A stretch of 14,752 bases of DNA from CAZJKE01 sp964546585 (GTDB lineage: Bacteria > Planctomycetota > Phycisphaerae > Phycisphaerales > SM1A02): contig CAZJKE010000042.1 in NCBI GenBank assembly GCA_964546585.1, forward strand, positions 1 through 14,752. The letters are read 5' to 3'. Every line of letters begins with the position of its first letter. The first letter of the stretch is position 1. The position numbers and the translations under genes are program-made. Positions 1 to 6,497 of this stretch are shown in pieces. The notes beneath the pieces were generated by a model. The model was not told where the DNA came from. It did no database searches and saw only the letters and a list, made by a program, of their open reading frames with translations.

Positions 1-8
1 GTGTGTCT

Positions 9-23
9 CCGCCGAAGCGGCGG
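9..23. repeat. GC-rich hairpin near the window edge
   Basis: CCGCCG and CGGCGG form a 6-bp perfect stem around a 3-nt AAG loop. It lies about 120 nt beyond the stop of the minus-strand acetyltransferase gene and could help end that transcript, but no T-run follows it on either strand, so it is not a standard intrinsic terminator. Confidence 0.35.
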
Positions 24-143
24 ATTCGCGCGTGGTTTCGCACTGATTTGCACCCTTTGGCGCCCCAACTGTCGTGGTTACTGGCGGGGGTGCGTCATGC
101 GTGCCAGTTGGTAGCACGAGTGTGCCCGACACTGCTGAATCGT
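24..143. other. Non-coding stretch downstream of the GNAT gene
   Basis: I can support no gene here. It holds an inverted repeat, CCAACTG at 65-71 with CAGTTGG at 105-111, an alternative pairing ACTGGC (80-85) with GCCAGT (103-108), and a small GCAC/GTGC hairpin at 114-125. These could be 3' UTR structure for the minus-strand operon. Short open frames run in from the left edge on the plus strand (one stops near position 46), but none is long enough to call as the end of a gene. Confidence 0.4.
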
Positions 144-665
144 TCAGACGCTGGTGTCAGCGTTGTCGCTGTAGAGATCAAGATAGAAGTCCAACAACTT
201 TCTTCCGTCTATGACCCGCTCACGACTGTGCAGGAAGCCGAAGTTGTCGAACATTGAAATCGCCGGCGATCGCTCGATGCGCACATCCAGCACGACCTTG
301 AGGTATTGCATCTCGCGGCAAAATGCGATGGCGTGCTGCATCAGGCGTGTGCCGACTCCCCGCCGACGGTAGGCCTCCCGCACCCGCAACCTTCGCATTT
401 CGGCCGAATTGTCGCTGAGCCGTTGCACACCGATCATGCCGATGACCGCGCCATCGTGGTCGGCCACCCAGAATCCACTCCCGTCACAGTTGAAATACCC
501 CTCCAGAAGATGCTCGAGATCGGCACCCGTATCGTTGCCGCGAACCTTGCCCTCCAGCCGACTTCGGTCAAAGAGTTCCAGAAGCGATGGGATATCGCCT
601 GGGGTCGCGCAGCGTACCGACAACACTTCCGGAGGGAACGCAGGACTGGAGGAACCATCATTCAT
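144..665 (-). CDS. GNAT family N-acetyltransferase
   Basis: This 173-residue protein is a probable acetyl-CoA-dependent N-acyltransferase in the cytoplasm; the substrate cannot be told. What is seen: a GNAT core from about residue 15 to 165, with the beta strand VADHDGAVIGMIGVQR (67-82), the strand MRRLRV (90-95) and then the acetyl-CoA pyrophosphate-binding loop RRRGVG (100-105, matching Q/RxxGxG/A), and a C-terminal strand with NFGF (141-144) typical of the family. The length is normal for a single GNAT domain. It is the last gene of the minus-strand unit that begins with valS, 26 nt after the phosphoesterase stop. The start ATG has no close Shine-Dalgarno; AAGGA lies about 16 nt upstream, so translation may depend on the upstream gene. 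RimI-type, antibiotic or small-molecule acetyltransferase are all possible. Confidence 0.88.
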   Translation of the reverse strand: MNDGSSSPAFPPEVLSVRCATPGDIPSLLELFDRSRLEGKVRGNDTGADLEHLLEGYFNCDGSGFWVADHDGAVIGMIGVQRLSDNSAEMRRLRVREAYRRRGVGTRLMQHAIAFCREMQYLKVVLDVRIERSPAISMFDNFGFLHSRERVIDGRKLLDFYLDLYSDNADTSV

Positions 666-691
666 GTTGTCTGTTCCAATCCTTGATGCGG

Positions 692-1171
692 CTACGCAAC
701 ATCAAGAAACTGAACTGAACCCGCCGCCACATCAATCACGGCCACAGTATAGATTGCTGCGCGGTGGAGCGCGCCCGGGTTCACTACACGCGTTCTATCG
801 ACGATTTCATTGCTGCGGCAGTGCGTATGGCCGTGCAGCAGCCACGGCACGCCATCAGCAACAAACGAATCAAACTGCCGCTGATCATCTCCGTGAAGGA
901 ACGCAATCTGACTGCCATCGATGTTCAAAAGGCCGGCGGGGTGGTGGTTATTGATACCGACTCTCGCCGCGTGCCCACCGATGAGAGATGGGCTGTCGCA
1001 GTTACCGAGCACGATGTCGACTGGCAGGTCGATCAGTTCGTCCAGTACCTCGCAGGTCTCGAAATCTCCGAGATGAATGAGGCGATCACAGCGTTCGTTT
1101 CGCAGCAACTCGATCGCGCGGCGTGTCCGCAGCACCTCGCCGTGCGAGTCGGCCATCACGCCAATGCGCAT
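692..1171 (-). CDS. YfcE/MJ0936-type metallophosphoesterase
   Basis: This 159-residue protein is a calcineurin-like phosphoesterase of the small YfcE/MJ0936 class, which uses two divalent metal ions to hydrolyse phosphodiesters. All metal-ligand motifs can be seen: DSH (D8, H10), GDFE (D36), GNCD (N57), LHGD (H93) and HGHTH (113-117). The length matches the family (150-180 residues) and there is no signal peptide, so it should be cytoplasmic. The ATG lies one base after the TGA of the upstream lipoprotein gene (TGA-C-ATG), which suggests translational coupling. The stop is TAG. The natural substrate is unknown; family members cleave model phosphodiesters in vitro. The link to valS in one transcript is positional and need not be functional. 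Confidence 0.9.
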   Translation of the reverse strand: MRIGVMADSHGEVLRTRRAIELLRNERCDRLIHLGDFETCEVLDELIDLPVDIVLGNCDSPSLIGGHAARVGINNHHPAGLLNIDGSQIAFLHGDDQRQFDSFVADGVPWLLHGHTHCRSNEIVDRTRVVNPGALHRAAIYTVAVIDVAAGSVQFLDVA

Positions 1172-1172
1172 G

Positions 1173-2129
1173 TCAGTGACTCCAGCGTCCCGGGGCGGTC
1201 AACTCGTCAATCCATGTGCGGTACCCAGCCTCCAGAGCCAGCGGATCTGCGTCAAAGAACATCAGCCAATCCAATGGCGTTGGGTACGGACCAACCAGGT
1301 CGGCCAACCTTCCGGTGGCTGCAGCCTGAAGAACGCGATCCAGTTGCAGGGAGTACACCTCGTGTTCAGTGATGTAGGTCGTCAGCGCCCAAAGCTGCGC
1401 GTAGTACGCGAGCAACGAACTGCGACCGTCCCGCAACACGCCGCCCGGTTCTGCGGCAAGGAGATCCTCCAGCGGCGCGATGACATCGGCAGTCATGGCG
1501 CTTCTCAGGGCGGCGCGCCGATCCCAGTTCCGGAACGGCAAAAACTCGACGCCGTTGGAAGAAACGCGAAAGCCCTCCATCCAAGTCGCGATGCCTTCGT
1601 CAAGCCAGGTCGGAAGACAGTCGACAAGCGCGGCCTCGGCGTACTGATGCCAGCCCTCATGCGCGGCGATGCGCAGCGTGGCTCTACTGCGACCTCGCCC
1701 GTCGAGGTCATACAGCAACGCTGTGCCATCAATGGTTACACCTCCGCGGCCAAGGGCCTGCCATTCAGCGGCATCGCTTCCCAGCATCTCCCGCAACTTC
1801 GCGCTCCATTGCTTCTCATCCCGCATGAGGTAGACCTGAAGCCGGTGACGTGGCCACGGCAGCGGCGTCAGCGCGGTGGCATATCGCATCAGTGCATGGT
1901 CATAGAAGGTCGGAAGGAGATCGACGAGTCTTGCGTGCGGGACCGTCGTCCGGATATCCCATCCGCTTGTGCGAAGGAATACGCCGGGGGTCCCTCGCCA
2001 AGACCAGTTTTCCCGCTCGACATCAAGCAGATCGATTGCGACTGGGCTCGGCGGCTGGGCTGGGGGCGAGGCGCAGCCCAGAAGGACCAAGCCGGCGGCC
2101 AGAGCAAAGGATTTGCGTATCGCGATCAT
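1173..2129 (-). CDS. Lipoprotein with HExxH (gluzincin-like, DUF1570-like) domain
   Basis: This 318-residue exported lipoprotein is a probable zinc metallopeptidase. The N-terminus has K6 after R5, a hydrophobic stretch and the lipobox LLGC, with C19 as the lipidation site, followed by a Pro-rich tether. The core has AAHEGWHQ (HExxH at 157-161) and, 17 residues later, LDEGIATWMEG, where E178 is the likely third zinc ligand, as in gluzincins and the DUF1570 proteins common in Planctomycetota. The rest is helical with many Trp residues and no recognised domain. The ATG overlaps the valS stop by 4 nt (ATGA), so translation is probably coupled to valS. The substrate is unknown. Family assignment rests on the motif and its spacing, so a non-peptidase role is possible. 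Confidence 0.78.
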   Translation of the reverse strand: MIAIRKSFALAAGLVLLGCASPPAQPPSPVAIDLLDVERENWSWRGTPGVFLRTSGWDIRTTVPHARLVDLLPTFYDHALMRYATALTPLPWPRHRLQVYLMRDEKQWSAKLREMLGSDAAEWQALGRGGVTIDGTALLYDLDGRGRSRATLRIAAHEGWHQYAEAALVDCLPTWLDEGIATWMEGFRVSSNGVEFLPFRNWDRRAALRSAMTADVIAPLEDLLAAEPGGVLRDGRSSLLAYYAQLWALTTYITEHEVYSLQLDRVLQAAATGRLADLVGPYPTPLDWLMFFDADPLALEAGYRTWIDELTAPGRWSH

Positions 2130-5100
2130 GTTGTTTCCATGGCGGCCAGCGCCTTTTCAGCCGCAGCGAGGTCCTGTTCCGCTGCTTGCAATTGTTCGCG
2201 CGTCTCCTGCACCACATGCGGCGGCGCATTCTGCACATAGGAATCGTTGTCAAGTCGTTTGCGATAATTGGCAATGTCCGCCGCAATCTCTTCAATGCGG
2301 CTTGACAACTTGGATCGTTCCGCATCCAGGTCAACTGCGTCGTGAAGGTTCATCAATTCGACTGTCGTTCCTTCAAACGGGATAGCCACACCGTTCCCGG
2401 CGATCTCGCAAACATCAGCGACGCCAGCGAGCGAGGACAGTGACTCGGCGAACTGCCTGCCAAATGCAAGCAAGGCATCAGGCAAGGCGAGTGTAATGGT
2501 TCGCCGAGGGGGAACCTTCTGCTGACTTCGCGCGGTGCGAATGGCCGTCACCAGTTCCTGCAAGCGTTGAAAAGAGGCGACTGCGGCATCATCGATCTGC
2601 AGATTCTCGACACGGGGCCACGCAGCGATCGCAGCGAGTTCCGAAGGGGGCATAAGGATGCCGGACACATCCCCGTCCGGAATGTTTCGAATGTGCTGCC
2701 AGATCGTTTCGGTTACGAATGGGCAGATGGGGTGCAACAGTCGAACGATGGCATCCAAGACGGTCGCAAGCACGCGCTGCTGTTGGGGGTCGTCGCGAAT
2801 CGTCGGTTTGATCGCCTCCAAGTACCAGTCACAGAAGTCTCGCCAGATCAAGTCGTATGCAGCATCCGCGGCGTGGTTGAATTGAAATGATGCAAAGGCA
2901 GCGTCGATCCGTTCAATGGCGATCGCCAGACGCGCAAGAATCCACTGGTCGACTTCGGGGCGATCCTGACCGTCCACATGCGCTGTTGGCTGGTCAATGG
3001 TTGACAGTGCGAATCGGGACGCGTTCCAGAGTTTGTTCGCAAAGTTTCTGCCCGCGTCGAATCGGCTTGATGTGTTCGCGGCAAGCGGGCGGGTGTCGGT
3101 TGGTTCTTCGCCAATCGATACACCGTAGACGGTCACCATCTCTGCGCCACGCTTTGACGGGCTTTTCTGAATCGGCGCTGCAACGCGGCGCCCTGTTGGT
3201 GAGTCGATGAACTTCGGGGTGAATGCCTCGCCAGTGTGGGGGTCGATGAGATCTACCGGCAGCCGGACATCTTGTGTTGCTGTTGCAATCTGTGCCATGA
3301 CCAGACGCAGTGCATCGGTTCCATGCGACGCGATGATGTCGCGGGGATCGACTCCATTGCCCAGCGACTTGCTCATCTTCTGCCCGAATCCGTCCTGCAC
3401 CATGGGGTGGATGTACACATCGCGGAACGGGAGGTCGCCGCGGCGGAAGTACCTGTTGAACATCACCATGCGACTCACCCAGAGGGTGATGATTTCGCGA
3501 GCCGTGCAGAGCACATCGGAAGGGTTGAATGCATCGAGCAAGCCTTCGGTTTCAGGGAACGCCGCAGGGTCTGGCCAGCCCATGGTGGAGAGGGGCCACA
3601 GGGCCGAACTGAACCATGTGTCCAGCACATCCTCGTCCCGGACAAAGCCCGCTTTCTCGATCGCCTCCTCCGTTTCCAGGTGGCCATCCGCAACACAGAG
3701 AAATGTGCGGCGTACACCCTCGCCCGCATCGTCCACATGCCGCTCAGCAATCCAAGGCGAGTCCTTGTCGGGCCAATCTTGATCCTGCCCAATCGCCGTG
3801 GTTTTTGACCAGACGGGAATGCGATGCCCCCACCAGAGTTGGCGGGAGATGCACCAGTCCCGGAGGTTCTCGTGCCATGTTTGAAAAGTGCGTGCGTACC
3901 GCGCGGGGTGAAACCGCAACTCACCATCGCCAGAAGCATCACCGCACGCTCGCGGGGGCGGCGAACCGTCGAACTGATCGCTGGCCATGGCCCGCAGTGC
4001 CTCGTTCTTCAGACGATCGTCGGTCACGGCGACATACCACTGATCGCTCAAGTAGGGTTCGATCGGTACATGGCTTCGGTAACTGTGTCCGACCGTGTGT
4101 TCATAGGGGCGGATGTCCTCAAGAAGATCGTGGGCCTTGAACCAGTCAACGATCGCGATGCGCGCGTCTTCCCTGCTCATGCCAAGGAATGCCGCAGCCT
4201 GCTTGGACACATCCTCCCAGCCATGTGAATCAGAGATCGAACCGTCCGGAGCCATCACATTGATGACCGGAAGGTCGTGTCGCTCGCCGATGTCCCAGTC
4301 GTTCGGATCGTGTGCTGGCGTTACTTTCAAGAAGCCGGTGGCGAATTCAGCCTTGGGATCCTCGCCGATTCCTGGCATCACAACATGGTCGTCTTGGACG
4401 ATGGGGATGACGCGATCGACGATCGGTAGCATCACCTTTCGCCCATGGAGTTCCGCAGCGCGGGGGTCACTCGGATTGATGGCGACAGCCGTGTCTCCGA
4501 GCATCGTCTCTGGCCGCGTCGTTGCGACCGTCACATGACCCGATCCATCTTCGAGCGGATAGCGGAGGTAATACATGTGGCCTGCAATCGACTCCATCTC
4601 GACTTCGTCGTCGGCCAGTGCCGTGCGGGTGACCGGATCCCAGTTCACCAGCCGTTTGCCGCGGTACACAAGTCCTTCTCGAAAGAGTTGGAAGAACGCC
4701 GCTCGCACCGCGGTGGTGCACACATCGTCCATGGTGAATCGCAGGCGATCCCAGTCGCAGGACGCCCCCATGCATTTCAACTGGTCGATGATCGTCTCTT
4801 CGTACTCATCCTTCCACGCCTGTACGCGTTCCACGAAGGCACCGCGGTCGTAGTCGGTGCGTTTCTTGCCCTCGCTCTGGAGCAGCCGCTTTTCGACGAC
4901 GGTCTGCGTGGCGATGCCTGCATGATCGGTCCCCGGCATCCAGAGCGTGTCGTCTCCCCGCATCCGATGCCACCGCACAAGAATGTCCTGCACGGTGTTA
5001 TTGAGGGCATGGCCGAGGTGGAGCGGCGCGGTGACATTTGGCGGTGGAATGACGATGCAGAAACGCGGGGGCGCCTCGGCTGGGTTCGCGCGGAAGATGC

Positions 5101-5188
5101 CCGAGTCGAGCCACCGCTGAAGGACGCCGTGCTCGGCTTCTGCAGGAGCGTATGATCTTGGGATGGCAGTGTCCGTACCGCGAACCAT
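2126..5188 (-). CDS. valS: Valine--tRNA ligase
   Basis: ValS, 1020 residues from the chosen start, charges tRNA-Val with valine in the cytoplasm. It has the class I signatures: HLGH (57-60), the GTDHAGIATQ catalytic segment, the CP1 editing domain with TTRPETMLGDTAVA, the WCISRQLWWGHRIP segment, and KMSKS at 604-608. The C-terminus is the family's coiled coil (tRNA-binding arm). The frame stays open upstream to 5494, but homology begins only near IPRSYAP, so I chose ATG 5188; ATG 5200 would add 4 residues. The protein is longer than usual (about 860-950). Two insertions explain much of this: about 60 residues at roughly 648-707, between the catalytic and anticodon-binding domains, and a shorter Gly/Pro-rich one near 401-420. 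The 5' end overlaps a divergent gene on the other strand. Confidence 0.96.
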   Translation of the reverse strand: MVRGTDTAIPRSYAPAEAEHGVLQRWLDSGIFRANPAEAPPRFCIVIPPPNVTAPLHLGHALNNTVQDILVRWHRMRGDDTLWMPGTDHAGIATQTVVEKRLLQSEGKKRTDYDRGAFVERVQAWKDEYEETIIDQLKCMGASCDWDRLRFTMDDVCTTAVRAAFFQLFREGLVYRGKRLVNWDPVTRTALADDEVEMESIAGHMYYLRYPLEDGSGHVTVATTRPETMLGDTAVAINPSDPRAAELHGRKVMLPIVDRVIPIVQDDHVVMPGIGEDPKAEFATGFLKVTPAHDPNDWDIGERHDLPVINVMAPDGSISDSHGWEDVSKQAAAFLGMSREDARIAIVDWFKAHDLLEDIRPYEHTVGHSYRSHVPIEPYLSDQWYVAVTDDRLKNEALRAMASDQFDGSPPPRACGDASGDGELRFHPARYARTFQTWHENLRDWCISRQLWWGHRIPVWSKTTAIGQDQDWPDKDSPWIAERHVDDAGEGVRRTFLCVADGHLETEEAIEKAGFVRDEDVLDTWFSSALWPLSTMGWPDPAAFPETEGLLDAFNPSDVLCTAREIITLWVSRMVMFNRYFRRGDLPFRDVYIHPMVQDGFGQKMSKSLGNGVDPRDIIASHGTDALRLVMAQIATATQDVRLPVDLIDPHTGEAFTPKFIDSPTGRRVAAPIQKSPSKRGAEMVTVYGVSIGEEPTDTRPLAANTSSRFDAGRNFANKLWNASRFALSTIDQPTAHVDGQDRPEVDQWILARLAIAIERIDAAFASFQFNHAADAAYDLIWRDFCDWYLEAIKPTIRDDPQQQRVLATVLDAIVRLLHPICPFVTETIWQHIRNIPDGDVSGILMPPSELAAIAAWPRVENLQIDDAAVASFQRLQELVTAIRTARSQQKVPPRRTITLALPDALLAFGRQFAESLSSLAGVADVCEIAGNGVAIPFEGTTVELMNLHDAVDLDAERSKLSSRIEEIAADIANYRKRLDNDSYVQNAPPHVVQETREQLQAAEQDLAAAEKALAAMETT
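5151..5156 (+). promoter_or_regulatory. Candidate -10 box, leaderless start of TPR lipoprotein gene
   Basis: TATGAT (one mismatch from TATAAT) sits exactly 6 nt before ATG 5163, so transcription would start at or next to the A of the start codon. The same hexamer at the same distance precedes the gene at 8744. A GGAG lies 14 nt upstream of the ATG, too far for a normal Shine-Dalgarno. No clear -35 is seen. Confidence 0.45.
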
Positions 5189-6185
5189 GATCGGGCCCAT
5201 GATACTCGCCGCCGCCCTTGCGACTTGCTCGGTGGTGGGGTGCAAGGATGTTCCCGCGGAAACCACCGCGGCAAGAGGAGTCACTACGGATGATCGTTCG
5301 GTGGCCATGGATGCCGCCATGGCCCACCTCGATGCCGGACGAACCGTCGAGGCGCTGGCAATTACTTCCAGACTTGTGGCGCAGGATCCACACAGTGCTG
5401 ATGCGCACGAAACGCATGCGCTCGTCCTCCTCGCGGAGGCCAGCCGCATGGACAAACTTGGCGACGCGGCGGGTGCCGCCGGCGGTTGGCTCAAGGCATA
5501 CGGGGCGTATGACCGAGCGTGTGAACTTCGTCCAGATGCAGGTTTGCTTCATCTCTCAGCGGGGCAGGTTGCCCAGGCCATGGGAATGAGCGAGGAAGCG
5601 AGACGTCATTACACCGCGGCAGATGAACTGGTACCGGACGATCCGCGTGCATCGTTTTTTCTTGGACAGATGGCATTGATGGAGAAGGACTGGGAGTCTG
5701 CACGCCGTTGGCTTGAGCGAAACATCGCGATTGCACCGGGCGAACCCTACGCCATGGCTTCGATGGCCATCGTGGAAGTGGAGACCGGCGAGCCGGCTCG
5801 GGCCATTCGGATTGCAGGACAAGCATGCCGAATCAGTCCGGCCGATCCCATGTTGCGCGTGTTGCAGGCACGCGTCCATCGCATTGCCGCCGAGGCGACT
5901 CGGGGCATCGAGATTCTCACCGCGCTCTCCGCTGACCAACAGGCAACACCTGCCGCTGCGGAAGAACTCGCCGCATGCTGGGATGATCTTGGGTATCCGG
6001 AGGAAGCCGCAAACGCCTTGGCTACCTGCTGGCTGGCGGATCGAAGTCAATGGAAGGCTGCACTCGGCGCTGCCAGAATCCTCATGGCAGCGGGCCGCCA
6101 GAACGATGCTGTCATCTGGCTTGAGCGAGCTCGGCAGCAGGTCGGGGACGCGGCCGTTGAAGCAGCGATGGAGGGGGACACATGA
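5163..6185 (+). CDS. TPR-repeat lipoprotein
   Basis: This 340-residue protein is a lipid-anchored tetratricopeptide-repeat scaffold, probably periplasmic. The N-terminus has R7, a hydrophobic segment (about 9-21) and a lipobox-like VVGC with C27 as the lipidation site. The rest is helical with several TPR-like units, for example at about 44-80, 103-135, 137-170, 172-205 and 255-335, with typical signatures such as G-x-x-x-EA, AYDRACELRP and WLERNIAIAP. TPRs bind proteins; no catalytic motif is present. The start is a choice between ATG 5163, 5187 and 5199: 5163 gives the only signal peptide with a positive charge and has TATGAT 6 nt upstream. The 5' end overlaps valS on the opposite strand. 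The stop overlaps the next gene by 4 nt (ATGA). The partner is unknown. Confidence 0.82.
   Translation: MAVSVPRTMIGPMILAAALATCSVVGCKDVPAETTAARGVTTDDRSVAMDAAMAHLDAGRTVEALAITSRLVAQDPHSADAHETHALVLLAEASRMDKLGDAAGAAGGWLKAYGAYDRACELRPDAGLLHLSAGQVAQAMGMSEEARRHYTAADELVPDDPRASFFLGQMALMEKDWESARRWLERNIAIAPGEPYAMASMAIVEVETGEPARAIRIAGQACRISPADPMLRVLQARVHRIAAEATRGIEILTALSADQQATPAAAEELAACWDDLGYPEEAANALATCWLADRSQWKAALGAARILMAAGRQNDAVIWLERARQQVGDAAVEAAMEGDT
5199..5204 (-). promoter_or_regulatory. Candidate -10 box for valS
   Basis: On the minus strand TATCAT (5204 down to 5199) is one mismatch from TATAAT. Transcription would begin around 5192-5191, only 3-4 nt before ATG 5188, giving a nearly leaderless valS mRNA. 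No TTGACA-like -35 lies at the expected distance. The box is inside the signal-peptide codons of the opposite gene. Using it would rule out the ATG at 5200, which overlaps the box. Confidence 0.35.
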
Positions 6186-6397
6186 GCGGCGGCCTTTCAT
6201 CGATCCTCTGGATCATGGCCATCCTGGTGCTGATTCTCGGCATCATCGGGATTGCGGGTATTGCGATGGCGGCTCGGTGCCATCGATGCAGGCCCGCGGA
6301 TGTATCCCGGAAGGAAGACCCAGAGGTGGATCCATGGGCCGAGGCGGGACGAAGGGCCCCTGAGGACCCCACGAACCGCGATGGAGGGGATGCGTAG
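6182..6397 (+). CDS. Small single-pass membrane protein with CxxC
   Basis: This 71-residue protein of unknown function has one hydrophobic helix (about residues 7-31, rich in Ile, Leu, Ala and Gly), then RCHRC with a CxxC at 33-36 right at the membrane edge, then a hydrophilic, acidic and Pro-rich tail of about 35 residues. By the positive-inside rule the Arg-rich segment after the helix should face the cytoplasm. The ATG overlaps the stop of the TPR lipoprotein gene (ATGA), so the two are probably translated together and may act together at the membrane. The CxxC could bind a metal or form a disulfide, but this is a guess from two cysteines. No homologue is recognised. Confidence 0.68.
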   Translation: MSGGLSSILWIMAILVLILGIIGIAGIAMAARCHRCRPADVSRKEDPEVDPWAEAGRRAPEDPTNRDGGDA

Positions 6398-6457
6398 CAC
6401 TATCCGGTAGCCTGCTTGTGAGGCCGCCTCAAGCCAGGGCCGCAGAGTGCCGATTTC

Positions 6458-6480
6458 ATCTCCGGGAGATTCTTTTTTCT
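6458..6480 (+). terminator. Weak candidate intrinsic terminator
   Basis: ATCTC-CGG-GAGAT forms a 5-bp stem with a 3-nt loop (6458-6470), followed directly by TCTTTTTTCT. It lies 60 nt after the small membrane protein gene and 18 nt before the S41 protease start. The T-run is convincing but the stem is short, so it may leak or may instead lie in the S41 leader. Confidence 0.35.
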
Positions 6481-6484
6481 TACC

Positions 6485-6491
6485 AGAAGGA
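6485..6491 (+). promoter_or_regulatory. Shine-Dalgarno fixing the S41 protease start
   Basis: AGAAGGA lies 6 nt before ATG 6498. This decides the start against the in-frame ATG 17 codons upstream (6447), which lacks such a site and would put a hydrophilic stretch before the signal peptide. Confidence 0.7.
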
Positions 6492-6497
6492 CCATCC

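Noticed and set aside
92..163. tRNA-like D-arm: GTGC, loop CAGTTGGTA, GCAC at 101-117
   Set aside because: The anticodon arm lacks T33 and has a broken stem, no T-arm with TTCRA follows, the acceptor strands do not pair, and the 3' part would lie inside the acetyltransferase gene.
3..257. Plus-strand open frame of 84 codons at the left edge
   Set aside because: Half of it is antisense to the acetyltransferase gene and the protein has no recognisable feature.
1077..2240. Plus-strand open frame of 387 codons antisense to the HExxH lipoprotein
   Set aside because: GC-rich antisense shadow: the opposite strand has a lipobox, HExxH and tight operon spacing, while this translation is Arg/Gln/Pro-rich without domains.
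5189..5494. Upstream extension of the valS frame by 102 codons
   Set aside because: The added residues are low-complexity Ala/Ser/Arg with no ValS homology and lie antisense to the signal peptide and first TPR of the divergent gene, so this is a shadow of that gene.
6447..6497. Upstream in-frame ATG for the S41 protease
   Set aside because: It would put 17 residues before a good signal peptide, and the Shine-Dalgarno at 6485-6491 points to ATG 6498. The codons also cross the terminator-like hairpin.
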